NCBI GenBank assembly: GCA_902795765.1
Contig: CADBMQ010000196.1
Coordinates: 1-5,185 of the forward strand
Source of the DNA: Oscillospiraceae bacterium
Lineage (GTDB): Bacteria; Bacillota; Clostridia; Oscillospirales; Acutalibacteraceae
Direction: 5' to 3'
Length of the DNA stretch: 5,185 nt
The notes under the pieces were generated by a model. The model was not told the DNA's origin, did no database searches, and saw nothing but the letters and a program-made list of their open reading frames with translations. Position numbers and translations under genes: made by a program. Below, piece after piece: positions 1 to 5,185 of this stretch (its first letter is position 1; each line of letters opens with the position of its first letter).

Positions 1-511
1 ATCCGGCGTTATCGACCTTAAATCAGGTGCTCTTGCAGAGGGTACTGCAGGTGATGCTACATTGGTTGCTAAGGCTTTCGACAGCGTGTTCACTTTTGGT
101 GGTGTCAATGTCGGCAGTATGTTTATTGCTATCGCTCTCTTCCTCTTCGCTTTCACTACCGTTCTCGGTTGGTCGCACTACGGTACAAAAGCTTGGGAGT
201 TCCTTTTCGGCACAAAGTCAACTATCTTCTATAAAGTGTTCTTCGTTCTTATGATTATGAGCGGTGCTATTATGACATCGAGTCTTGCTTGGGATATTTC
301 CGATACATTCAACGGTCTTATGATGATCCCGAACCTTATCGGTGTTCTCTCGTTGCTCACTTTGGTATTTAAGATTACAAAGAACTATGTTGACCGCCGT
401 ATCAAGAAGAAAGAAGGCATTAAGCCGATGATTTCATTCTTCGATGATATTCAGGAACAACAAGAAAAAGCACTTGCAGAGCAACTTGCAAGTGGCAATG
501 AAGAAGCATAA
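1..511 (+). CDS. Sodium:alanine/glycine symporter (AGCS family), C-terminal part, 5' end cut by window
   Basis: The reading frame is open from base 2 to the TAA at 509-511, giving 169 residues with no true start in the window. A TTG at 62 is only an internal codon. AGCS proteins are inner-membrane carriers that import alanine or glycine with sodium. What is seen: a helix with the sequence LFLFAFTTVLGWSHYG, which matches the conserved 'FAFST-LGW-YYG' segment of the family; a second hydrophobic helix (FFVLMIMSGAIMTSSLAW); then the family-like 'D-FNGLMMIPNLIGV' segment leading into a last helix. The tail after it is charged and cytoplasmic (RRIKKKEG, then a Gln/Glu-rich end). Full-length members are about 450-500 residues, so roughly the last third is here. 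A strong terminator follows 19 bases after the stop, so this gene ends its transcription unit. The family call is confident; the exact amino acid carried is not known. Confidence 0.88.
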   Translation, partial: SGVIDLKSGALAEGTAGDATLVAKAFDSVFTFGGVNVGSMFIAIALFLFAFTTVLGWSHYGTKAWEFLFGTKSTIFYKVFFVLMIMSGAIMTSSLAWDISDTFNGLMMIPNLIGVLSLLTLVFKITKNYVDRRIKKKEGIKPMISFFDDIQEQQEKALAEQLASGNEEA

Positions 512-530
512 ATATTAAAACAACATATTA

Positions 531-562
531 AAAGAAGTCGCATTACTGCGACTTCTTTTTTT
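531..562. terminator. Bidirectional intrinsic terminator between convergent genes
   Basis: A perfect 12-bp stem pairs 531-542 (AAAGAAGTCGCA) with 547-558 (TGCGACTTCTTT) around a 4-base loop, TTAC. On the plus strand the T-run continues to 562, giving a strong rho-independent terminator for the symporter gene. On the minus strand the same stem is followed by TAATATG, a poorer T-tract, so termination of the glycosyltransferase transcript is probable but weaker. The loop contains the minus-strand stop codon (543-545), so the last codons of that gene form one arm of the stem. Confidence 0.88.
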
Positions 563-1499
563 CGTCTAATATTTCTTTTACAAAATACTTTGGTCGGCGT
601 TTAGACTCCAAATAGGTCTTGCCGACATACTCGCCGACTACGCCGATTGAAAACAATGTCAATCCACCGATGCCCCAAATTGAGATTAGTATACTCGACC
701 AGCCTTTGACTGCGTCTGTGAAGAACGAAACGAGTGCATACACGAGCATTATCAAACTTACAAACAAAATTACAACTCCGAGCAGAGTTATTATTCGAAG
801 CGGTCGAATACTGAATGACGTTATGCCGTCAAGTGCGAAAGAAACCATTTTTCTAAACGGATATTTAGTCTCCCCTGCTTTGCGTCTTTTTCGCTCATAC
901 TCGACTATTGCGGTATTATATCCGATTAGCGGTACTATTCCACGAAGAAATAGATTAACCTCTTCAAACTGTTCGAGTGCATTGACTGCACGTCGTGACA
1001 TAAGGCGAAAGTCTGCGTGGTTGAAAATTGTTTTCGCACCCAAAAAGTTCATAAATCTATAAAAGGCTTCTGCCGTCATCTTTTTGAAGAACGAGTCTTT
1101 TCTTCGTGACGAGCGAACTCCGTAGACCACATCGCAACCTTCGTCAAACTTATCGAGCATTTTGTCAATAACATCTATATCGTCTTGCAAGTCGGCATCT
1201 AATGTCACAACCACATCTGCGTATTCTTTCGCATACATTAGCCCTGCCATTAGTGCATTTTGTTGCCCTTTGTTACAACTTAAATCAAGTCCGCAAAAGG
1301 CAACACTCGATTTATGCAACTGCTTTATCAAATCCCACGTTTGGTCTGTACTGCCGTCATTCACGAATAAAATCCTACTGTCGGTCGATACTCGTGAATG
1401 CGACACCAAATCTTCCACTTTTTCGAGAAGTCGTTTTGCACTATACTCAATAGTTTCCTGTTCGTTGTAACACGGCACTACTATATAAAGTGTGTTCAA
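543..1499 (-). CDS. Family 2 glycosyltransferase, bactoprenol/dolichol-phosphate sugar transferase type (GtrB/DPM1-like), two C-terminal membrane helices
   Basis: The protein is 318 residues from the start chosen here, the usual length for this group. Members move a sugar from a nucleotide-sugar to undecaprenyl phosphate at the inner face of the membrane, feeding glycan or cell-wall modification. Motifs seen: N-terminal VVPCYNEQE (residues 7-15), the nucleotide-binding VNDGSTD (46-52), NKGQQNALMAG (76-86), the metal-binding TLDADLQDD (99-107), FRLMSR (164-169) and an ERKRRKAGETKYPFRKM segment (202-218) typical of the family. Two hydrophobic helices follow at about 236-260 and 268-288, then GEYVGKTYLESKRRPKY (289-305). 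I chose the TTG at 1499-1497 because GGAAG lies 8 bases upstream and the product then begins MNTLYIVVPCYN, as relatives do. A TTG at 1514-1512 is also open but has no ribosome site. It follows the oxidoreductase gene with a 15-base gap, so coupling is likely. Sugar and acceptor are not known. Confidence 0.9.
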   Translation of the reverse strand: MNTLYIVVPCYNEQETIEYSAKRLLEKVEDLVSHSRVSTDSRILFVNDGSTDQTWDLIKQLHKSSVAFCGLDLSCNKGQQNALMAGLMYAKEYADVVVTLDADLQDDIDVIDKMLDKFDEGCDVVYGVRSSRRKDSFFKKMTAEAFYRFMNFLGAKTIFNHADFRLMSRRAVNALEQFEEVNLFLRGIVPLIGYNTAIVEYERKRRKAGETKYPFRKMVSFALDGITSFSIRPLRIITLLGVVILFVSLIMLVYALVSFFTDAVKGWSSILISIWGIGGLTLFSIGVVGEYVGKTYLESKRRPKYFVKEILDEKKKSQ

Positions 1500-1514
1500 A
1501 AATCCCACTTCCAA

Positions 1515-2714
1515 TTATAAATCTTTTTCGTGGAGGATTACGCCACGATTTACGAGTTTTTTCTGCAATTTAGTTATTGAGATATTGCAGAAATTATCGG
1601 TCATAGCCGCTGCAAGTCCTGCTGCTTCGCCTGTTACGGCACAAACAGGGATTACACGAGATACATCCCACATATCGTCTGTTACGCTGATACATCTGCC
1701 GGCAGTTATCAGGTTTTTGATTTTTTCGCCGTGCAAACACTCAAACGGCATTTCATATATAGGGCCGGGCTTTCGCCAATCGGATACCATACCTATCGAG
1801 TTTTTGAAAAACTTGTGCATTTCGGTATCGTCAATTTCGTATAAGCCTTTAAGACGGCGTGTCATTCTAATCTGCGGTGTGGTTGCGATTGATGCCATTG
1901 CGGTATCTTTATCGCATTTGCCGTGATGCTCGACATAATTTTGGAGTATATTTTCGTGAGCATTTATTGTCATTTCGCTCAACTCATCGGCATCAACTCC
2001 ACCATATCGTCTGCGATTATCCTCTTTTTCTGCATTCTTTTTGTATTTATCGGGAATGTCCGAAAAACCGAGCATACAAAGATCATACTTGCCCTTATCG
2101 ACAAAGTAGTACCAACTTGCAAGAACATTTCCCTGTTTGAAAAGCGAAGTTTCTTCGCCTGAAAGTTTGCAAATGTCGGCATCGCCTGTGCAATCGACAA
2201 CCGAGCGACAACCATAGGCATATCGTCCCGACTTGTTTTCGACAATTACGGCTTTAATTTTTTGACGACTGACTTTGACCGAGCAAACAGATGTGCCGTA
2301 CATTATGTCGACACCGTTTTTCTTCAAAAGCTGTTCATACAAAATCGCACACATATTCGCATTAAATCGAACTTCGTATCTGCATTTTTTCTTTTCTTCA
2401 AGAGTGCCGCCATTGAGCCATGGAGTTGGTTCTTTATCTTCAATTCCGTATTTTATCGACTCCAAAAGCAACTCTTCTGCTATTGAATATGAAACCTGTC
2501 TGCCTTCGCCATCACAAAGTGGCAGATATATTGTTACAAGTCCTGAAGTCGCAAGTCCACCGAGCATATAACTGCGTTCGAGAAGCAAAACACTTGCACC
2601 CTCTCTCGCCGCCGACAAAGCAGATGCTACACCTGCAACTCCGCCTCCTGCGACTATTACATCGTATGATTTTTTAAGTTCAATCTCTCTTGACGGTTCT
2701 TTGATTGTTGGCAT
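1515..2714 (-). CDS. FAD-dependent oxidoreductase (FAD_oxidored, PF12831-like)
   Basis: A 399-residue flavoprotein, probably cytoplasmic, as no signal peptide or membrane helix is seen. The N-terminus has a Rossmann dinucleotide-binding fold: YDVIVAGGGVAGVASAL with G23-x-G25-x-x-G28, then LLLERSYMLGGLATSG (about 43-58), where E46 would bind the adenosine ribose of FAD. VVDCTGDAD (172-180) is the second family motif. The C-terminal ITAGRCIS (336-343) and RVIPVCAVTGEAAGLAAA (353-370) close the FAD site. This layout is typical of PF12831 proteins; the substrate is usually unknown and cannot be read here. The ATG at 2714-2712 is preceded by GAGGGAG with 7 bases between. The in-frame ATG at 2750 lies about where transcription should begin, so it is unlikely. 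It is the first gene of a minus-strand unit and its TAA is 15 bases before the glycosyltransferase start. Its pairing with that gene is unusual. Confidence 0.87.
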   Translation of the reverse strand: MPTIKEPSREIELKKSYDVIVAGGGVAGVASALSAAREGASVLLLERSYMLGGLATSGLVTIYLPLCDGEGRQVSYSIAEELLLESIKYGIEDKEPTPWLNGGTLEEKKKCRYEVRFNANMCAILYEQLLKKNGVDIMYGTSVCSVKVSRQKIKAVIVENKSGRYAYGCRSVVDCTGDADICKLSGEETSLFKQGNVLASWYYFVDKGKYDLCMLGFSDIPDKYKKNAEKEDNRRRYGGVDADELSEMTINAHENILQNYVEHHGKCDKDTAMASIATTPQIRMTRRLKGLYEIDDTEMHKFFKNSIGMVSDWRKPGPIYEMPFECLHGEKIKNLITAGRCISVTDDMWDVSRVIPVCAVTGEAAGLAAAMTDNFCNISITKLQKKLVNRGVILHEKDL

Positions 2715-2717
2715 AAG

Positions 2718-2728
2718 AACACTCCCTC
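2718..2728 (-). promoter_or_regulatory. Ribosome binding site that decides the oxidoreductase start
   Basis: Reading the minus strand just before the ATG at 2714 there is AGAGGGAG, then TGTTCTT, then ATG. This purine-rich site with about 7 bases of spacing favours 2714 over the in-frame ATG at 2750, which has only AT-rich sequence upstream. Confidence 0.65.
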
Positions 2729-2754
2729 TTTTTTGCATAAAATTATACATTATA

Positions 2755-2783
2755 ATAATATATCATCTGCGAAGTTTTGTCAA
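2755..2783 (-). promoter_or_regulatory. Sigma-A promoter for the oxidoreductase-glycosyltransferase unit
   Basis: On the minus strand a perfect -35 TTGACA (2783-2778) is followed after 17 bases by TATTAT (2760-2755). A perfect TATAAT also lies at 2754-2749 but its spacing of 23 is too long. Transcription would start near 2748, about 35 bases before the chosen ATG at 2714. The call rests on sequence match only. Confidence 0.7.
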
Positions 2784-2799
2784 TATTTTTAAAAAATCC

Positions 2800-2828
2800 T
2801 TGACTTTAACTTGTTTTAGTGTTATACT
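2800..2828 (+). promoter_or_regulatory. Sigma-A promoter of the ABC uptake operon
   Basis: The -35 TTGACT (2800-2805) and -10 TATACT (2823-2828) are separated by exactly 17 bases and each differs from consensus by one base. Transcription should start near 2835, leaving a leader of about 48 bases. An A-run just upstream (2791-2796) could act as an UP element. This is a strong promoter that would need repression if the operon is controlled. Confidence 0.82.
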
Positions 2829-2852
2829 TAACACATACACTTTAAAGTGTTA
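2819..2852. promoter_or_regulatory. Twin palindromic operator over the -10 and start of the ABC operon promoter
   Basis: Two perfect palindromes lie side by side. The first, GTGTTATACTTAACAC (2819-2834), has arms GTGTTA/TAACAC around TACT and covers the whole -10 box. The second, ACACTTTAAAGTGT (2837-2850), has no spacer and falls at about +3 to +16. The word GTGTTA occurs again at 2847-2852 and is also the inverse of 2829-2834, so both sites share a half-site. Their centres are 17 bases apart. The position fits a repressor that blocks polymerase. The regulator is not known; I do not recognise the motif as a named operator, and the CTAG core of the E. coli Trp repressor site is absent. Confidence 0.62.
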
Positions 2853-2868
2853 AAGCGAACAATAAAAT

Positions 2869-2874
2869 AAGGAG
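2869..2874 (+). promoter_or_regulatory. Ribosome binding site of the binding-protein gene
   Basis: AAGGAG stands 8 bases before the ATG at 2883, separated by ATTTTTTT. It is a strong site that fixes the start and suits a highly made binding protein. Confidence 0.85.
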
Positions 2875-2882
2875 ATTTTTTT

Positions 2883-3860
2883 ATGAAAGTTAAACGCATT
2901 CTTTCTGTTGCACTTGCTCTCGTTTTGGTTGCAAGTTCAGCAGCAATCCTTTCGTCTTGCGGCGAGTCAGGTAAGTACAAAGTTGGTATCTGTCAGTTGG
3001 TTCAGCACGATGCTCTTGATGCCGCTACAAAAGGCTTTAAAGATTATCTCACCGAAAAACTCGGCGACAAAGTTACTTTTGATGAGCAGAACGCTGCAGG
3101 TGAAACCGCTAACTGCGCTACAATCGTAAACCAGTTCGTTTCAAGTAACTACAACCTCATTCTTGCAAATGCAACTCCTGCTTTGCAGGCTGCTGCTACT
3201 GCAACTGAAACAATCCCGGTTGTTGGTACTTCTATCACAGACTATGCTACTGCTCTCAACATCAAAGACTGGAAGGGTAGCACAGGCACTAACGTTACAG
3301 GTTCTTGCGACTTGGCTCCGCTCGATCAACAGGCTGCTATGATTAAAGAAGTTATGCCTAACATTAAAAATGTTGGTATTCTCTACTGCTCAGCTGAGGC
3401 TAACTCAAAGTATCAGGCAAATGTTATTTCAGAAGAACTCAAAAAATTGGGTATCAATTCTACTGAATACACATTCGCTGACTCAAACGATCTTCAATCT
3501 GTTTTGCAAGGTGCTATAAAGAACTGCGAAGCTTTGTATGTTCCGACTGATAACACTGTTGCTTCTAACACAGGTATCATCGAAAATGTTTGCGCTCCTG
3601 CTAAAATCCCGGTATTTGCCGGTGAAGAAAATATCTGCAAGGGTTGCGGTGTTGTTACTTTGTCAATCAGCTACGAAGATATTGGTCGAAAAGCAGGCGA
3701 ACTTGCTTACGATATCCTTGTTAACGGCAAAAAAGCAGGCGACTTACCTGTAACATTTGCAAAAGACCTCGAAAAGAAGGTTGTTAAGAGCCGTGCAGAC
3801 GCTCTTAAAATCACTGTTCCCGAAGGCTACAAAGAAATCTCTGCTGAAAAGGCTGAATAA
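2883..3860 (+). CDS. ABC transporter substrate-binding lipoprotein (PF04392, TrpX-like)
   Basis: A 325-residue lipoprotein that would capture a small solute outside the membrane and pass it to the permease encoded next. The signal peptide has basic K2-K5 and a hydrophobic core (about 6-22), then the lipobox L23-S24-S25-C26, with C26 as the lipidated residue. The mature part follows the PF04392 periplasmic-binding fold: KVGICQLVQHDALDAA (about 33-48), ILANATPALQAA, IPVVGTSITDY in place of the common 'VTDP', GSCDLAPLDQQ, VGILYCSAEANS and LYVPTDNT. In Firmicutes, close relatives are predicted, and in streptococci named TrpX, to bind tryptophan or other aromatic amino acids; the same Pfam family also contains uncharacterised members, so the substrate is an inference. 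It is the first gene of the operon, with a strong promoter and ribosome site. A stem-loop follows 27 bases after the stop. Confidence 0.9.
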   Translation: MKVKRILSVALALVLVASSAAILSSCGESGKYKVGICQLVQHDALDAATKGFKDYLTEKLGDKVTFDEQNAAGETANCATIVNQFVSSNYNLILANATPALQAAATATETIPVVGTSITDYATALNIKDWKGSTGTNVTGSCDLAPLDQQAAMIKEVMPNIKNVGILYCSAEANSKYQANVISEELKKLGINSTEYTFADSNDLQSVLQGAIKNCEALYVPTDNTVASNTGIIENVCAPAKIPVFAGEENICKGCGVVTLSISYEDIGRKAGELAYDILVNGKKAGDLPVTFAKDLEKKVVKSRADALKITVPEGYKEISAEKAE

Positions 3861-3887
3861 TATTACTATAAAAACATAACATTTTTA

Positions 3888-3918
3888 AGATAAGGCGGAA
3901 TATCCTTCCGCCTTATCT
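3888..3918 (+). terminator. Intercistronic stem-loop after the binding-protein gene (partial terminator or mRNA stabiliser)
   Basis: A perfect 13-bp stem pairs 3888-3900 (AGATAAGGCGGAA) with 3906-3918 (TTCCGCCTTATCT) around the loop TATCC. The sequence after it, GTTCGTTTAAAGG, lacks a solid T-run, so it is not a full terminator. In ABC operons such hairpins often lower read-through or protect the 3' end of the binding-protein message, giving more binding protein than permease. That role is inferred. Confidence 0.72.
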
Positions 3919-3944
3919 GTTCGTTTAAAGGATGGTTTTCTAAT

Positions 3945-4856
3945 ATGATGTCTTTTTTAAGTTCAATGCCCGGTGCTATTGCACAAGGTGCAATTTGGGG
4001 CATTATGGCTGTCGGTCTTTATCTTACTTTTAAGATTCTTGACGTTGCCGACTTGACTGTTGACGGTTCATTTGGTACAGGCGGTGCGGTTCTTGTTGTT
4101 TGCGTAACAAGCGGTATGAACGTTTGGCTTGCAATGCTTATCGCAGTTGTTGCAGGTGCTTTGGCAGGTCTTGTTACAGGTGTTTTCCACACTATGTTCG
4201 GTATTCCCGCTATCCTTGCCGGTATCTTGACTCAACTTGCTCTCTACTCAATCAACTTGCGTATTATGGGCGGTAAAGCAAATGTTCCGCTTATGGGTAT
4301 GAAAGATCAAATCGTGTTCTCGCTTGGTAATATCCCGAAAACACTCATTTTTGTTTCGATTTTCGCAGTTGTACTTATTGCCATTTTGTATTGGTTCTTT
4401 GGAACTGAACTCGGTCACTCGCTTCGTGCGACAGGTAACAACCTCGCTATGGCTCGTGCAAACGGTATCAACACAAACACAAACAAAATTCTCGGTATCG
4501 TTATTTCTAACGCAATCGTTGCTTTGTCGGGTGCTATGCTCGCTCAGTATCAAGGTTTTGCCGATGTTAATATGGGCCGTGGTGCTATCGTTATCGGTCT
4601 TGCTGCTGTTATTATCGGTGACGTTTTGCTCGGAAAAGTATTCAAGAATTTTGCACTTCGTTTGCTCGCTTCGATTATCGGTGGTATTATCTATTACATT
4701 GTTATCACTCTTATTCTCCAAACAGGTATCTTCAACGCAAGCGACCTTAAACTCTTCTCCGCTATCGTTGTTGCTTGCTTCCTTGGCTTCCCGTTCTGGC
4801 AGAAAAAATTGCGTGATAATATGAAACGCCGCAGCGCTAGCAAGGAGGTTAAGTAA
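3945..4856 (+). CDS. ABC transporter permease (BPD_transp_2 family, TrpY-like)
   Basis: A 303-residue, highly hydrophobic protein with about eight predicted membrane helices, forming the channel of the importer. Early family signature: KILDVADLTVDGSFGTGGA (about 30-48); 'D-TVDGSF' is typical of permeases paired with PF04392 binding proteins. The cytoplasmic coupling segment FGTELGHSLRATGNN-AMARANGI (about 152-174) is the part expected to touch the ATPase. It is followed by NAIVALSGAMLAQYQGFADVNMGRGAIVIGLAAVIIGD, a conserved pore region, and a basic tail (KKLRDNMKRRSASKEVK). The start is ATG 3945, with a second ATG at 3948; AAAGGA at 3927-3932 is 12 bases upstream, longer than ideal. Its TAA is followed directly by the ATG of the ATPase gene, so the two are probably translated together. 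The transporter class is confident; the substrate is not. Confidence 0.9.
   Translation: MMSFLSSMPGAIAQGAIWGIMAVGLYLTFKILDVADLTVDGSFGTGGAVLVVCVTSGMNVWLAMLIAVVAGALAGLVTGVFHTMFGIPAILAGILTQLALYSINLRIMGGKANVPLMGMKDQIVFSLGNIPKTLIFVSIFAVVLIAILYWFFGTELGHSLRATGNNLAMARANGINTNTNKILGIVISNAIVALSGAMLAQYQGFADVNMGRGAIVIGLAAVIIGDVLLGKVFKNFALRLLASIIGGIIYYIVITLILQTGIFNASDLKLFSAIVVACFLGFPFWQKKLRDNMKRRSASKEVK
4842..4848 (+). promoter_or_regulatory. Ribosome binding site of the ATPase gene inside the permease 3' end
   Basis: AAGGAGG, a full match to the anti-Shine-Dalgarno core, lies inside the last codons of the permease gene and 8 bases before the ATG at 4857. It fixes the start of the next gene. Confidence 0.88.
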
Positions 4857-5185
4857 ATGCTTGAAATTAAAAACGTATACAAAACATTTAACGCAGGAAC
4901 TATCAATGAAAAACGCGCATTGAACGGTCTTAACCTTACACTTAATGACGGCGACTTTGTTACTGTTATCGGTGGTAACGGTGCAGGTAAGTCAACTATG
5001 CTTAATATGGTTGCAGGTGTGTATCCCGTTGACTCGGGTTCTATCGTTATTGACGGTGTTGACGTTACAAGTCTTCCCGAACATAAACGTGCTAAATTTA
5101 TCGGCCGTGTTTTCCAAGATCCGATGATGGGTACTGCCGCAGATATGTGGATTGAGGAAAATCTCGCTTTGGCTAACAGACGTGG
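4857..5185 (+). CDS. ABC transporter ATP-binding protein (TrpZ-like), N-terminal part, cut by window end
   Basis: The frame starts at ATG 4857 and stays open to the window edge: 109 full codons plus two bases. The product is the cytoplasmic ATPase that powers the importer. Seen: the usual opening MLEIKNVYKTFNAGT, the Walker A motif GGNGAGKST (residues 39-47; K45 and S46 bind the nucleotide phosphates and magnesium), the DSGSIVIDG strand (59-67) and the Q-loop VFQDP (85-89, Q87). The Q-loop leads into MMGTAADMWIEENLALANRRG, where 'QDP--GTA--M-I-ENL--A-RRG' is characteristic of ATPases of this PF04392-linked group. The signature LSGGQ, Walker B and H-loop lie beyond the window. Relatives are about 250-265 residues, so a little over 40 percent is present. 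It abuts the permease stop codon with no gap. Confidence 0.93.
   Translation, partial: MLEIKNVYKTFNAGTINEKRALNGLNLTLNDGDFVTVIGGNGAGKSTMLNMVAGVYPVDSGSIVIDGVDVTSLPEHKRAKFIGRVFQDPMMGTAADMWIEENLALANRR

Noticed and set aside
27..254. 75-codon plus-strand frame with a Ser/Leu-rich product at the window start
   Set aside because: It is an out-of-frame shadow of the symporter, whose own frame carries conserved family motifs through the same bases.
619..1062. 147-codon plus-strand open frame inside the glycosyltransferase gene
   Set aside because: The minus strand encodes a protein with all family motifs here; the plus frame has no recognisable domain and no good ribosome site.
1492..1926. 144-codon plus-strand open frame across the oxidoreductase 3' end
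   Set aside because: It is antisense to a clear FAD-dependent oxidoreductase, with no domain and no promoter.
2715..2750. Extension of the oxidoreductase to the in-frame ATG at 2750
   Set aside because: It would add 12 residues with no family similarity, has no ribosome site, and would begin at the predicted transcription start; the ATG at 2714 has a good site.
2835..2882. Riboswitch or T-box in the ABC operon leader
   Set aside because: The leader is too short and shows only the DNA palindrome at its start, with no conserved riboswitch core.
3888..3918. Reading the stem-loop after the binding-protein gene as the end of the operon
   Set aside because: There is no T-run after the stem, no new promoter that I can see before the permease gene, and the three genes form one importer.
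4248..4721. 157-codon open frame on the minus strand opposite the permease gene
   Set aside because: It lies wholly inside the permease gene on the other strand, is Asn/Asp/Thr-rich as expected of an antisense shadow, and matches no family I know.

Overview
This is a chromosomal window from what looks like a low- to mid-GC Gram-positive anaerobe, most likely a gut-type member of the Clostridia. The signs are strong Shine-Dalgarno sites (AAGGAG, AAGGAGG), consensus sigma-A promoters, a lipobox signal peptide and the protein families present. The lineage is an inference from style, not from a marker gene. There is no sign of phage, insertion sequence, CRISPR, tRNA or rRNA.

Layout. (1) Positions 1-511, plus strand: the C-terminal third or so of a sodium:alanine/glycine symporter (AGCS family), cut by the window edge. 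It ends in a strong stem-loop at 531-562. (2) Positions 543-2714, minus strand: a tight two-gene unit. It is read from a promoter near 2755-2783 and holds an FAD-dependent oxidoreductase of the FAD_oxidored type, then a membrane-anchored family 2 glycosyltransferase of the bactoprenol/dolichol-phosphate sugar transferase type. The glycosyltransferase stop codon sits in the loop of the stem-loop shared with the symporter, so the convergent genes share one terminator. (3) Positions 2715-2882: a divergent intergenic region with two back-to-back promoters. Two perfect palindromes lie over the -10 and start region of the plus-strand promoter. (4) Positions 2883-5185, plus strand: an ABC uptake operon with a lipoprotein substrate-binding protein (PF04392/TrpX-like), a permease (BPD_transp_2 type) and the first 109 codons of the ATPase. 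The order matches the predicted tryptophan/aromatic amino-acid uptake systems of Firmicutes (trpXYZ-like), but the substrate cannot be read from sequence.

How the genes work together. The three ABC genes make one importer. A stem-loop between the binding-protein and permease genes probably lets the binding protein be made in excess. The twin palindromes suggest control by a DNA-binding repressor rather than the T-box leader often seen on trp genes. The oxidoreductase and glycosyltransferase are probably co-transcribed and translationally coupled, but their joint role is unknown. I see no clear novel defence or mobile system. The most interesting items are the twin-palindrome operator and the oxidoreductase-glycosyltransferase pairing.
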